NCBI RefSeq assembly: GCF_016786255.1
Contig: NZ_JADMKT010000073.1
Span: 122,682-186,681, forward strand
Direction of reading: 5' to 3'
DNA from: Robertkochia sediminum
GTDB taxonomy: Bacteria > Bacteroidota > Bacteroidia > Flavobacteriales > Flavobacteriaceae
DNA: 64,000 bases
Every line of letters starts with the position of its first letter. Position 1 is the stretch's first letter. Position numbers and translations under genes: made by a program. Under the pieces are notes generated by a model that did not search any database, was not told the origin of the DNA, and was given only the letters and a program-made list of their open reading frames with translations. Shown piece after piece: positions 1 to 8,510 of this stretch.

Positions 1-936
1 CAGGAGTATAAATTTACGGAAGCCGATTTTCGGGGAGACCGTTTTAAAGAGGCGGCCCATTCTCAAAAGGGTAATAACGACCTGTTGTCACTTACCCAGC
101 CGGAGGCGATCGCTGCCGTGCATGCGAAATACCTCGAGGCCGGTGCCGATATTATAGAGACCAATACGTTCTCTTCTACAACGATCGCCATGGCCGATTA
201 TGGCCTGGAAGATGCCGTGTACGATCTGAATTTTGAAAGCGCCCGTATCGCCAGGGAGGTTGCCGATCAATTTACGTCCGGTAATCCCGAAAAGCCACGT
301 TTTGTAGCGGGGTCTATGGGGCCTACCAATAAAACGGCAAGTATGTCGCCAGATGTCAACGATCCGGGGTTCAGAGCGGTGACCTTTGATGAGTTACGCC
401 TGGCCTACAAACAGCAGGCAGAAGCTCTGGCCGATGGTGGGATCGATGTTTTTCTGGTAGAGACCGTGTTCGATACCCTTAACGCCAAGGCAGCTCTCTT
501 TGCAATCGAAGAGGTGAAAGAAGAAAGAGGTGAAGATATCCCGGTTATGGTAAGTGGCACCATTACCGATGCTTCCGGCCGGACCCTTTCCGGACAAACG
601 GCCGAAGCCTTTATGATCTCCGTGTCTCATATTCCGCTGTTGAGTATCGGATTTAACTGTGCCCTGGGTGCCGATCAATTGCTTCCTTATGTGAAACGAC
701 TGTCCCGAAAATCACATACCTACATTTCGGCCCACCCCAATGCGGGACTGCCTAACCATTTTGGGGAGTACGATCAGACACCTGAAGAGATGCAGGCTCT
801 GATCAGAAAGTACCTCGATCAACACGTGGTGAATATTATCGGAGGGTGTTGTGGAACCACCCCCGAGCATATCCGTGAGATCGCCAATGCCGTTGCCGAA
901 TATGAACCCAGAACGCTTACCCCAACAGCAGAATGA
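1..936 (+). CDS. metH: Methionine synthase, homocysteine-binding subunit (5' end outside window)
   Basis: This is the homocysteine S-methyltransferase module of cobalamin-dependent methionine synthase. It binds homocysteine through zinc. The reading frame is open from base 1, so the start codon lies upstream; 311 codons are visible. The three expected zinc cysteines are present: one in FNCALG (visible residue 220) and a pair in [10 protein letters not shown] (283-284). It ends in a 4-nt ATGA overlap with the gene carrying the folate, B12 and activation modules. Together they equal one MetH polypeptide split in two, an arrangement known in Bacteroidetes. Both halves are intact, so this is a split gene and not a frameshift. 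Confidence 0.93.
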   Translation, partial: QEYKFTEADFRGDRFKEAAHSQKGNNDLLSLTQPEAIAAVHAKYLEAGADIIETNTFSSTTIAMADYGLEDAVYDLNFESARIAREVADQFTSGNPEKPRFVAGSMGPTNKTASMSPDVNDPGFRAVTFDELRLAYKQQAEALADGGIDVFLVETVFDTLNAKAALFAIEEVKEERGEDIPVMVSGTITDASGRTLSGQTAEAFMISVSHIPLLSIGFNCALGADQLLPYVKRLSRKSHTYISAHPNAGLPNHFGEYDQTPEEMQALIRKYLDQHVVNIIGGCCGTTPEHIREIANAVAEYEPRTLTPTAE

Positions 937-3614
937 TGATGAACTGTAACAGATATTTGAAACTCTCGGGCCTGGAGCCCCTGATCATAACACCCGATAC
1001 CAATTTTGTAAATATCGGGGAGCGTACCAATGTAACCGGTTCCCGTAAATTTCTGCGCCTGATCAAGGAGGAGAAATACGAAGAAGCACTTGAAGTTGCC
1101 AGGGCACAGGTTGAAGGAGGAGCACAGATCATCGATGTGAATATGGATGAGGGGATGATCGACGGGGTGCACGCCATGACTACCTTTTTAAAACTTATCG
1201 CATCAGAGCCCGATATTGCCAGAGTGCCGGTGATGATAGATAGCTCAAAGTGGGAGATCATAGAAGCAGGACTCAAAGTAGTACAGGGAAAATGTGTGGT
1301 TAACTCCATATCCCTCAAAGAAGGAGAGGCCGAGTTTAAGGCCTGTGCAAAAAAAATAAAACGCTATGGGGCGGCGGTGATCGTCATGGCCTTTGATGAA
1401 AAAGGGCAGGCCGATAGCTACGAAAGACGTATCGAGATCTGCGAGCGCTCTTACCGTATCCTTGTCGATGAGGTGAACTTTGCTCCCGAAGACATCATTT
1501 TCGATCCCAATATCTTTCCGGTAGCTACGGGTATGGAAGAGCACCGTAAGAATGCGGTCGACTTCTTTATGGCGACCAAGTGGATCAGGGAAAACCTGCC
1601 CTGTGCCCATGTGAGTGGAGGGGTGAGCAATGTGTCGTTCTCCTTCAGAGGGAATAATGCCGTTCGCGAGGCGATGCATTCGGCATTCCTGTATCATGGG
1701 ATACAGCACGGAATGACCATGGGAATCGTGAATCCGCAAATGCTGGAGGTCTACGATGAGATCCCAAAAGACCTGCTGGAGCATGTTGAAGATGTGTTGC
1801 TTGACCGTCGCGAAGACGCGACCGAACGCTTGCTGGCCTTTGCCCAGGAGGTAAAGGGTAGCGATAAGGTCGTGGGAAGAGCCAATATGGAATGGCGGGA
1901 AGCCCCCCTTCAAGACCGATTAACCCACAGCCTCGTGAAAGGTATCGATGAGTTTATTGAGGTCGATGTGGAAGAAGCGCGTCAGGAGGTAGAGCGCCCG
2001 ATCCAGGTGATCGAAGAGCACCTCATGAATGGAATGAACGTGGTGGGAGACCTGTTTGGTAGTGGGAAAATGTTCCTGCCGCAGGTAGTGAAGTCTGCCC
2101 GGGTGATGAAAAAGGCGGTAGCCTATTTATTGCCTTTTATTGAAGAAGAGAAAGAAGAGAATTCCAGAAGTGCCGGGAAAGTATTGCTGGCAACCGTGAA
2201 AGGCGATGTTCACGATATCGGAAAGAATATTGTAAGCGTAGTACTCGCGTGTAATAATTACGAGGTGGTAGACCTTGGGGTTATGGTGCCACCGGAAAAG
2301 ATCATCGAGCAGGCGGTCGCAGAAAATGTTGATCTTATAGGGTTGAGCGGACTCATTACGCCATCGCTGGATGAAATGGTTTACCTGGCTAAAGAGCTCG
2401 AACGTCGCGAGATCACTACCCCGCTGCTTATTGGTGGAGCTACGACCTCAAGAGCCCATACGGCAGTAAAGATCGCACCGGAGTTTTCGGGTAGTGTGGT
2501 GCATGTTAACGATGCTTCAAGAGCCGTGACCGTGGCAGGTAACCTTTTAGGAAGAAAAGATGCCGATGCCTATAAAGCGGGATTAAGGGCAGAATACGAT
2601 AAGCTCAGGGAAGGCTACCTGAGTCGTTCCAAAACTAAGTCGTACTTAGACCTGGAATCGGCCAGGGCTAATCGCTTGCAACTCGATTGGGAGGCTTTTG
2701 ACCCAGTAACGCCCGCCACCAAAGAAATAGTAGAGGTAACGGTAACCGCCGCAGAACTTGAGCCGTATATAGACTGGACCCCATTTTTTAGATCATGGGA
2801 CCTTCACGGAAAATATCCTGCCATTCTTAAGGATGAGAAGGTTGGTGCTCAGGCTACCGAATTATTTGCCGATGCAAAGGCCATGCTGAAGCAGATCAAA
2901 AATGAAGATTGGTTCGACATCAAGGGTGTTTTTGGTGTTTTCCCTGCGAACACCGTAGATCACGACGATATTCAGTTGTACGACGCCCAGGGCGTTCCAA
3001 CCCATAAATTCCTCACCCTTCGTCAGCAATCAAAAAAATCAGGACAGGTGCCTAACCTGGCACTAGCGGATTTTATTGCGCCTGAGGCTACCGGAAAGCG
3101 CGACCATATCGGGGCCTTCTGTGTGACAGCAGGATTTGGGGTGGCCGAAAAGGCCAAAGCCTTCGAGGAAGCCCATGACGACTACAACAGTATCATGGTA
3201 AAAGCCCTTGCCGACCGACTTGCTGAGGCGTTTGCAGAATACCTGCATGAAAAAGTACGTAAGGAGCATTGGGGCTTTGCCGCTGAAGAGCAATTAGACA
3301 ACCAGGCCCTTATTGCGGAAGCATATCGCGGTATTCGTCCGGCACCGGGATATCCGGCGTGTCCGGATCACCTGGAAAAGAAAACCATATGGGAATTACT
3401 GCAGGTAGAAGAGCGCATTGGAGTTTCCCTGACAGAGAGCCTGGCGATGTGGCCGGCGGCTTCTGTTTCCGGATACTACCTGGCCCATCCTGAAAGTAAG
3501 TATTTTGGTCTCGGGAAGATCCTTGCCGACCAGGTGGAGGATTATGCTTCAAGAAGAGGTATAGCCCTGGAAGAAGCGCAAAAATGGCTTAATCCGAATA
3601 TCGCAGATCGTTGA
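933..3614 (+). CDS. metH: Methionine synthase, pterin/B12-binding and reactivation subunit
   Basis: This gene of 893 residues carries the remaining MetH modules. The pterin-binding domain (about residues 20-280) holds the methyltetrahydrofolate site. It is followed by the B12 cap and Rossmann domains, with the signature DVHDIGKN in which His427 is the expected lower axial cobalt ligand. The C-terminal SAM-dependent activation domain (about 580-880) includes [12 protein letters not shown] near residue 800. It transfers the methyl group from 5-methyl-THF through cobalamin to homocysteine bound by the partner subunit. Its start overlaps the partner's stop by 4 nt, which suggests coupled translation and equal dosage. 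metF follows after 32 nt and supplies the methyl donor. Confidence 0.95.
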   Translation: MMMNCNRYLKLSGLEPLIITPDTNFVNIGERTNVTGSRKFLRLIKEEKYEEALEVARAQVEGGAQIIDVNMDEGMIDGVHAMTTFLKLIASEPDIARVPVMIDSSKWEIIEAGLKVVQGKCVVNSISLKEGEAEFKACAKKIKRYGAAVIVMAFDEKGQADSYERRIEICERSYRILVDEVNFAPEDIIFDPNIFPVATGMEEHRKNAVDFFMATKWIRENLPCAHVSGGVSNVSFSFRGNNAVREAMHSAFLYHGIQHGMTMGIVNPQMLEVYDEIPKDLLEHVEDVLLDRREDATERLLAFAQEVKGSDKVVGRANMEWREAPLQDRLTHSLVKGIDEFIEVDVEEARQEVERPIQVIEEHLMNGMNVVGDLFGSGKMFLPQVVKSARVMKKAVAYLLPFIEEEKEENSRSAGKVLLATVKGDVHDIGKNIVSVVLACNNYEVVDLGVMVPPEKIIEQAVAENVDLIGLSGLITPSLDEMVYLAKELERREITTPLLIGGATTSRAHTAVKIAPEFSGSVVHVNDASRAVTVAGNLLGRKDADAYKAGLRAEYDKLREGYLSRSKTKSYLDLESARANRLQLDWEAFDPVTPATKEIVEVTVTAAELEPYIDWTPFFRSWDLHGKYPAILKDEKVGAQATELFADAKAMLKQIKNEDWFDIKGVFGVFPANTVDHDDIQLYDAQGVPTHKFLTLRQQSKKSGQVPNLALADFIAPEATGKRDHIGAFCVTAGFGVAEKAKAFEEAHDDYNSIMVKALADRLAEAFAEYLHEKVRKEHWGFAAEEQLDNQALIAEAYRGIRPAPGYPACPDHLEKKTIWELLQVEERIGVSLTESLAMWPAASVSGYYLAHPESKYFGLGKILADQVEDYASRRGIALEEAQKWLNPNIADR

Positions 3615-3646
3615 TCGTAGCTCAAAAAGAAACAACAAAGAACTGA

Positions 3647-4600
3647 ATGAAAGTAACCGAACATATTAAAAAGGCCGAAGGTAAAACGCTTTTTTCCTTT
3701 GAGATCATTCCGCCGAAGAAGGGGAGTAGCATAGACGAATTGTATCGCAATATCGATCCGCTTATGGCGTATGATCCGCCATTTATCGATGTGACCACCT
3801 CAAGAGAGGAGTTCGTGTATATCGATAAGGGAGGTCTGCTCGAACGCAAGATCACACGTATGCGCCCCGGGACCGTAGGGATTTGTGCCGCGATCAAACA
3901 CAAGTATGATGTAGATACCATACCTCATGTTTTGTGTGGCGGATTCACCAAAGAAGAGACAGAATACCTGCTGGTAGATTGTAACTACCTCGGCATCGAT
4001 AACGTTATGGCTCTGAGGGGTGATGCTATGAAGCATCAGCGGTACTTTGAAAAAACCAGGGGAGGTCATGAGTATGCGTCCGAGCTCGTAGAGCAGATCA
4101 GAAACCTCAGAGAGGGTAAATACCTTCATGAGACCATGGAAGCCGGAAACCGTGCCGATTTTTGTATCGGGGTGGCCGGATATCCTGAGAAACACCTCGA
4201 GGCGCCTTCCCTGGAAACAGACCTGAAAAAATTAAAGCACAAGGTCGACATGGGGGCCGATTATGTGGTTACTCAAATGTTCTTCAGAAATGAGGCCTAT
4301 TTTGAATTCGTGGAACGCGCAAGAGCTATGGGGATCACGGTGCCTATTATACCGGGGATCAAGCCTATCGCTGTCAAGCGTCATCTGCAGCTCCTTCCGC
4401 AGGTGTTTAAGATCGACCTGCCGGAAGCGCTTATTGCCGAAGTTGAAAAATGTAAGGACAATAAAGCGGTTCGCCAGGTTGGGGTAGAATGGTGTATACA
4501 GCAATCCCGGGAGCTTAAAGAAGCCGGGGTTCCCGTATTGCATTATTATTCCATGGGGAAATCAGATAATATTAAGGCTATCGCAGAGTCGGTATTTTAA
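3647..4600 (+). CDS. metF: 5,10-methylenetetrahydrofolate reductase
   Basis: This is an FAD-dependent reductase of 317 residues, the usual bacterial MetF size. It makes 5-methyltetrahydrofolate, the methyl donor used by the MetH pair just upstream. The N-terminus shows the typical FSFEIIPPKKG, the middle has NVMALRGD, and the barrel ends with GADYVVTQMFF and PIIPGIKPI. It probably shares a transcript with the two metH genes (gap 32 nt, same strand, no terminator seen). The cytosolic product links the folate pool to methionine synthesis. Confidence 0.95.
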   Translation: MKVTEHIKKAEGKTLFSFEIIPPKKGSSIDELYRNIDPLMAYDPPFIDVTTSREEFVYIDKGGLLERKITRMRPGTVGICAAIKHKYDVDTIPHVLCGGFTKEETEYLLVDCNYLGIDNVMALRGDAMKHQRYFEKTRGGHEYASELVEQIRNLREGKYLHETMEAGNRADFCIGVAGYPEKHLEAPSLETDLKKLKHKVDMGADYVVTQMFFRNEAYFEFVERARAMGITVPIIPGIKPIAVKRHLQLLPQVFKIDLPEALIAEVEKCKDNKAVRQVGVEWCIQQSRELKEAGVPVLHYYSMGKSDNIKAIAESVF

Positions 4601-4610
4601 ATAATAAACT

Positions 4611-4618
4611 TATTTTTG
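4611..4618 (+). promoter_or_regulatory. -7 promoter box TATTTTTG
   Basis: This is a perfect match to the Bacteroidetes sigma-A -7 consensus TAnnTTTG in the 24-nt gap after metF. It ends 6 nt before the ATG at 4625, so the transcript would start only a few bases before the start codon. It also argues that translation begins at 4625 and not at the TTG at 4616 inside the box. Confidence 0.6.
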
Positions 4619-4624
4619 GGTGTA

Positions 4625-5725
4625 ATGATCGCTAATCGTAACGCCCTAAGTTTGTTGTTGCTATTGTGTTTTGTTCTTGTCCGCGGGCAGGAAGAAAGGC
4701 GCAATAGTTTTCTTGATCTTCACTATTATTACGGTACGATCATGGAGCATAATCCCGATCTCCTCCACCTGATCACCGAAAACCCAAACGGGGTTATTGT
4801 GAGCTGGAATAAGCGAACCGATGGGTCTCAGGATTGGCATCATCTGTACAACTTTCCGGATTACGGGGTGAGCTTTACCTATCAGGACCTTAAAAACACG
4901 TATCTGGGTGAGAACTTTGGTCTTTATGCCCATTATAACTTCTATTTTTTTAAGAGACGTCTGATGTTTCGCGTAGGGCAGGGAGTAGCTTATGCTACCA
5001 ACCCCTATGATAAGGAAACTAATTTCAGGAACAATGCCTATGGCAGTACCCTGCTAAGCAGTACCTATATGATGCTCAATTACCATCGGGATCGCATCTG
5101 GAAACGCCTCGGACTCAATTTTGGGGTGTCGCTCATTCATTACTCCAATGCGAATGTCAAAGCCCCAAATACCAGTACGAACTCCATCGTGTTTAATCTG
5201 GGAGCTAATTACGACCTTGATTCCGAACCTTTGAGAAGAGAACGGCGAGAGGTGTCTAATGCCTACACAGAGCCCGTGGGGTATAATCTTGTCCTACGTG
5301 GAGGTGTTAATGAAAGTGATATCGTGGGTAGCGGACAGTATCCGTTTGTTGTTGGGTCTTTCTACGCCGATAAGCGCATTAATTTAAAGAGTGCCCTTCA
5401 GGCCGGAGTCGATGTGTTCTTTTCAGAGTTCCTGATCGAATACAACCGGTACAGGGTAGTTTCGTTTTTTGAAGAAGACCGTGAAGCAGATGCAGATTAC
5501 AGGCGTATCGGACTTTTCCTTGGACATGAGCTTTTTCTTGGGAAAACAGGCATCCTCTCCCAGATGGGGTATTATGTGTATAACCCCATTGAGTTTGAGA
5601 ATGATGTATATTTAAGGTTGGGCCTCAAAAGGTATTTCCGGCCACATATTTTCGGAGCGGTCACCCTGAAAAGTCATTGGGCAAAGGCCGAAGCTGTTGA
5701 ACTTGGAATTGGATACCGATGGTAA
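4625..5725 (+). CDS. PagL/acyloxyacyl-hydrolase-like outer-membrane protein
   Basis: This protein of 366 residues has an N-terminal signal peptide ending in LVRGQ and many alternating aromatic strands typical of an outer-membrane beta barrel. The segment IHYSNANVKAPN carries His172 and Ser174 in the H-x-S-N arrangement of PagL-type lipid A deacylases. I therefore infer that it trims acyl chains from lipid A. The Glu of the catalytic triad cannot be placed by eye. The protein is much longer than PagL of Pseudomonas (about 170 residues), as is usual for the Bacteroidetes family. The stop overlaps the next gene by 7 nt, so the two are probably co-translated. ATG at 4625 is preferred because an upstream TTG lies inside the promoter box. 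Confidence 0.7.
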   Translation: MIANRNALSLLLLLCFVLVRGQEERRNSFLDLHYYYGTIMEHNPDLLHLITENPNGVIVSWNKRTDGSQDWHHLYNFPDYGVSFTYQDLKNTYLGENFGLYAHYNFYFFKRRLMFRVGQGVAYATNPYDKETNFRNNAYGSTLLSSTYMMLNYHRDRIWKRLGLNFGVSLIHYSNANVKAPNTSTNSIVFNLGANYDLDSEPLRRERREVSNAYTEPVGYNLVLRGGVNESDIVGSGQYPFVVGSFYADKRINLKSALQAGVDVFFSEFLIEYNRYRVVSFFEEDREADADYRRIGLFLGHELFLGKTGILSQMGYYVYNPIEFENDVYLRLGLKRYFRPHIFGAVTLKSHWAKAEAVELGIGYRW

Positions 5726-6483
5726 GAATGTTTAAGATCCTATGCAATACGATATTGTTGTTTTTGCTTATGGCAGGGGCACAGGGCTGTGATGTGAGTA
5801 CGGACTGCCTTGGTTCGGCTGGAGAATCGGTACGCAGGGAAATAACGCTGTCTTCATTTGATGGGATCGTAGTCTATGAAGATATTGAACTTATTGTCGC
5901 AAAAGGAGAGGCGCAGAAGGTGGAAGTAATAGCGGGGAAGAATCTTATCGATGATGTTGCACTGGAGGTGGCAGAAGGTAAACTTATTGTAAGTACAAAA
6001 AGACCCTGCGCGTTCACTTCTGGGAACAAGGTGGTGCAATTAGTTGTAACCACGCCCGAGCTTTCGGAGATCAGAAGTTATACCCAGTATGCAGTACGCT
6101 CGGAGGGGGTGTTGGATTTCGATCGCCTGAGATTAATATCGGTAGTCTTATCAGAGACAACGGGGGTCGCTATTGGAGAATTCTTTTTGAATGTAGATGT
6201 CAATACCCTGGAGATAGAGGCCAATGTGCTGGCGAATTTTGAAATAAGCGGTAAAGCAGACCATTTACGGTTGCGAATGGTTGATAATTCCGTTCGTGGG
6301 TATATGCCCGATCTTGAGGTGATGACAGCCGATATTTATCACCGAAGTGCTCATGATATTACGATAAGGCCAACAGTTTCTGTTACCGGATCGCTTTGGG
6401 GTACAGGAGATCTGATCTTGCTTAATACACCTCCGGTGGTCGAGGTCGAAGAGAACTATACCGGAAAGGTGATCTATGATTGA
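5719..6483 (+). CDS. GIN-domain (DUF2807-type) lipoprotein
   Basis: This protein of 254 residues has a lipoprotein signal: a hydrophobic stretch followed by the lipobox AQGC, with Cys24 as the lipidated residue. The rest is a series of short beta strands starting with ITLSSFDGIVVYEDIELIV, the pattern of the putative auto-transporter-adhesin-head GIN family (DUF2807) common in Bacteroidetes. Its molecular role is unknown; members are thought to be exposed surface or periplasmic beta-helix proteins. It overlaps the upstream PagL-like gene by 7 nt. Its 3' end overlaps the convergent gldA by 10 nt. A second in-frame ATG lies at 5728. Confidence 0.75.
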   Translation: MVRMFKILCNTILLFLLMAGAQGCDVSTDCLGSAGESVRREITLSSFDGIVVYEDIELIVAKGEAQKVEVIAGKNLIDDVALEVAEGKLIVSTKRPCAFTSGNKVVQLVVTTPELSEIRSYTQYAVRSEGVLDFDRLRLISVVLSETTGVAIGEFFLNVDVNTLEIEANVLANFEISGKADHLRLRMVDNSVRGYMPDLEVMTADIYHRSAHDITIRPTVSVTGSLWGTGDLILLNTPPVVEVEENYTGKVIYD

Positions 6484-7376
6484 TCTGCCGTTAGTTCCCG
6501 GAAGAGGTTTTCCAGGTTCTTGTTCTTTTGGTTGAGTTGCAGGGTCTTTAATCCGTTGTCGTGGGCGAAATCAAAAACTGCCGGTCGCATATCCTTTTTG
6601 GTGCTGAACTTTAACTGGTACAGGAACCCCGCTACATTCTTAACCTCCGTAACGCCATGGATATTTTGCAATAAGACTTCTTCTACACGATAGTCGAATT
6701 CCACCTCAATGATCTGCTCCTGGTCTTCCTTAAGTGCAGTAAGTTGTTTGTCGGCTACGATAGTACCCTTTTTGATCATGATCACCCGATCGCACATGGC
6801 TTCTACCTCCTGCATGATGTGTGTAGACAACAGAACAGTTTTCTTTTTCCCGAGGCCCTTGATGAGCTCCCTGATGTCCATAAGCTGATTCGGGTCGAGT
6901 CCGGTGGTGGGTTCATCCAGGATCAGTACTTCTGGATCGTGGAGCAGGGCTGTGGCCAGGCCTACTCTTTGTTTGTACCCTTTAGACAACTCCCTGATCT
7001 TTTTGCCGGCTTCAGGGGTTAATCCGGTCATGGTGATCACCTCTTCTATACGCTCCTTACCCACTTTGTAGATCCCTGCGTTGAACTCAAGGTATTCGCG
7101 CACATACATGTCGGGGTAAAGCGGATTGTTCTCTGCCAGGTATCCTATACTTCGCTGTACGTCGCGTTTCTCTTGGTCTACCTGCTTTCCGTTAACCGCT
7201 GCCTTTCCGCCATCGGCTTCCAGGTAGGTGGTGAGGATCTTCATGAGGGTCGACTTTCCCGCACCATTGGGTCCTAAGAACCCAACGATCTCCCCCGTTT
7301 TGATGCTGAAACTTACGTTGTTAAGCGCTTTTTGGGCTCCATAGTTCTTGCTGAGGTTTTCTACTTGTATCGACAT
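6474..7376 (-). CDS. gldA: Gliding-motility ABC transporter ATP-binding protein GldA
   Basis: This is an ABC ATPase of 300 residues. The Walker A is GPNGAGKST (about 34-42), the signature is LSKGYKQRVGL, the Walker B is LILDEPTTGLDP and the switch His lies in LLSTHIMQEV. The sequence closely follows the flavobacterial GldA type, which works with the membrane proteins GldF and GldG. That transporter is needed for gliding in Flavobacterium johnsoniae, though some gliding genera lack it. The gldF and gldG genes are not in this window. The gene is convergent with the GIN lipoprotein gene and divergent from the aromatic operon. Confidence 0.85.
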   Translation of the reverse strand: MSIQVENLSKNYGAQKALNNVSFSIKTGEIVGFLGPNGAGKSTLMKILTTYLEADGGKAAVNGKQVDQEKRDVQRSIGYLAENNPLYPDMYVREYLEFNAGIYKVGKERIEEVITMTGLTPEAGKKIRELSKGYKQRVGLATALLHDPEVLILDEPTTGLDPNQLMDIRELIKGLGKKKTVLLSTHIMQEVEAMCDRVIMIKKGTIVADKQLTALKEDQEQIIEVEFDYRVEEVLLQNIHGVTEVKNVAGFLYQLKFSTKKDMRPAVFDFAHDNGLKTLQLNQKNKNLENLFRELTADQS

Positions 7377-7493
7377 GCCGTAAAGAAAGTTTTAAAAGAG
7401 ATTGAGAATTCTTAGCGATCGGGACTTAGGCCGGGGGAAAATATAAAAAAGAAGGCTGAAAATAAATATATCTTTAAAAAATAATGGTGGCAC

Positions 7494-7523
7494 TTTGTTG
7501 TTTCGTTTTAATTTTTACCTTAG
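7494..7523 (+). promoter_or_regulatory. Promoter of the Phe/Tyr operon
   Basis: TTTG at 7494-7497 is separated by 18 nt from TACCTTAG at 7516-7523, which matches the -33 TTTG and -7 TAnnTTTG elements with one mismatch. Transcription would begin near 7527-7530, about 15 nt before the leader peptide ATG. The leader RNA would then be about 155 nt up to the start of pheA. Confidence 0.55.
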
Positions 7524-7544
7524 CATTAATCTTAGTTAAGAACG

Positions 7545-7628
7545 ATGAACGCATCTAGCTATATCTGGACCTTCTTTTACTTCTACTTTTATTTTTTTAA
7601 AGGGGAGAAGGGGACCTGTATAGCATAA
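7545..7628 (+). CDS. Aromatic leader peptide of the Phe/Tyr operon attenuator
   Basis: This is a 27-codon open frame in the pheA leader, too short to be found by ordinary gene calling. Residues 8-18 read WTFFYFYFYFF. In total there are 6 Phe, 4 Tyr and 1 Trp among the first 18 residues. Downstream lies an intrinsic terminator (7652-7682) immediately before pheA. The design matches classical leader-peptide attenuation, as in the E. coli pheA leader: ribosomes starved for charged tRNA-Phe or tRNA-Tyr would stall at codons 10-18 and let the operon be transcribed. The role is inferred from composition, position and the terminator. Confidence 0.8.
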   Translation: MNASSYIWTFFYFYFYFFKGEKGTCIA

Positions 7629-7659
7629 TATTAAGCAACAATATTTAATATAAAGTCCC
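7611..7659 (+). promoter_or_regulatory. Possible antiterminator pairing
   Basis: GGGAC at 7611-7615 can pair with GTCCC at 7655-7659, which is the 5' arm of the terminator. Between them an internal hairpin AATATT (7627-7632) / AATATT (7640-7645) can form. The proximal strand lies at the end of the leader peptide frame. A ribosome reaching the stop codon at 7626-7628 would cover it and favour the terminator, while one stalled in the aromatic codons would leave it free. The core pairing is only 5 bp, so this is tentative. Confidence 0.4.
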
Positions 7660-7682
7660 GGAGAAACCGGGACTTTTTTTTT
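7652..7682 (+). terminator. Intrinsic terminator (attenuator) before pheA
   Basis: A perfect 10-bp stem, AAAGTCCCGG (7652-7661) with CCGGGACTTT (7667-7676) around a 5-nt AGAAA loop, runs into a T tract to 7682. The pheA ATG lies only 3 nt later at 7686. A strong terminator inside the promoter-to-gene interval, with no upstream gene on this strand, must act on the leader transcript. Confidence 0.9.
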
Positions 7683-7685
7683 GTT

Positions 7686-8510
7686 ATGGATCAAAGAATC
7701 GCAATTCAGGGAATTAAAGGGTCATTCCACCATCAGGTCGTTATGGAATATTTTGGCGATAGCGCCGTAGAGGAGTGTATGTCTTTTGACGCCCTCGTTG
7801 ATGCGGTGATCTCCAAAAAGGCCAATGCCGCTGTCATGGCTATAGAGAACTCCATAGCGGGCTCTATTATTCCGAACTATGCCCTGATCGATGCGAACAG
7901 GTTGCATATTATCGGTGAGCACTACCTGAATATTCACCATAACCTTATGGGGCTAAAGGGGCAAACCATAGAAGATATCAAGGAGGTTTACTCGCATCCC
8001 ATGGCCTTGTTGCAGTGTAAGAAGTTCTTTAAGCAATACCCCCATATTAAATTGGTGGAAGATGCCGATACGGCAGAGGTGGCCCGACGTATCCACCAGG
8101 GGAATTTAAAAGGAGTAGGGGCTATTGCCGGAAAGGCGGCGGCCGGACTCTACGACCTGGAGATCCTGGCTGCCGAGATACAGACCATACGTAATAACGA
8201 GACCCGTTTTGTGGTGGTGCAACCCACAAATTCGGTGATCCCGACAGATAAGATCAATAAGGCTTCTATGAAGTTCGAGCTTGATCACAAAAGAGGCAGC
8301 CTTGCAACAGTGCTCAATGTTATGAGCGATTGCAAGCTGAACATGACCAAGATCCAGTCGTTGCCCATCATGGAGACACCCTGGAAATACGCCTTTTTTG
8401 TTGATGTCACTTTTGAAGACTATCAGCATTTCCAAAAGGCCAGATCGGTACTGGAGATCATGGCAGAAAAATTTAGAATTCACGGAGAGTATATAAATGC
8501 AAAACGATGA
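7686..8510 (+). CDS. pheA: Prephenate dehydratase
   Basis: This enzyme of 274 residues converts prephenate to phenylpyruvate for Phe synthesis. The catalytic dehydratase domain occupies about residues 1-180 and includes the NETRFVVV motif with its key Thr-Arg-Phe. An ACT domain follows (about 195-270). The usual Phe-binding ACT motifs GAL and ESRP appear here as GSL and QSLP, so allosteric control by Phe may be altered. There is no fused chorismate mutase; that activity sits on the last gene of the operon. The next gene overlaps by 4 nt. It is the first gene after the attenuator. Confidence 0.95.
   Translation: MDQRIAIQGIKGSFHHQVVMEYFGDSAVEECMSFDALVDAVISKKANAAVMAIENSIAGSIIPNYALIDANRLHIIGEHYLNIHHNLMGLKGQTIEDIKEVYSHPMALLQCKKFFKQYPHIKLVEDADTAEVARRIHQGNLKGVGAIAGKAAAGLYDLEILAAEIQTIRNNETRFVVVQPTNSVIPTDKINKASMKFELDHKRGSLATVLNVMSDCKLNMTKIQSLPIMETPWKYAFFVDVTFEDYQHFQKARSVLEIMAEKFRIHGEYINAKR

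Noticed and set aside
933..936. Frameshifted metH pseudogene
   Set aside because: Both halves are intact, the catalytic residues are present and the junction is a normal ATGA overlap at a domain boundary.
7439..7446. Minus-strand TATATTTT as a gldA promoter
   Set aside because: It lacks the final G of TAnnTTTG and no -33 element is clear, so I do not list it as a feature.
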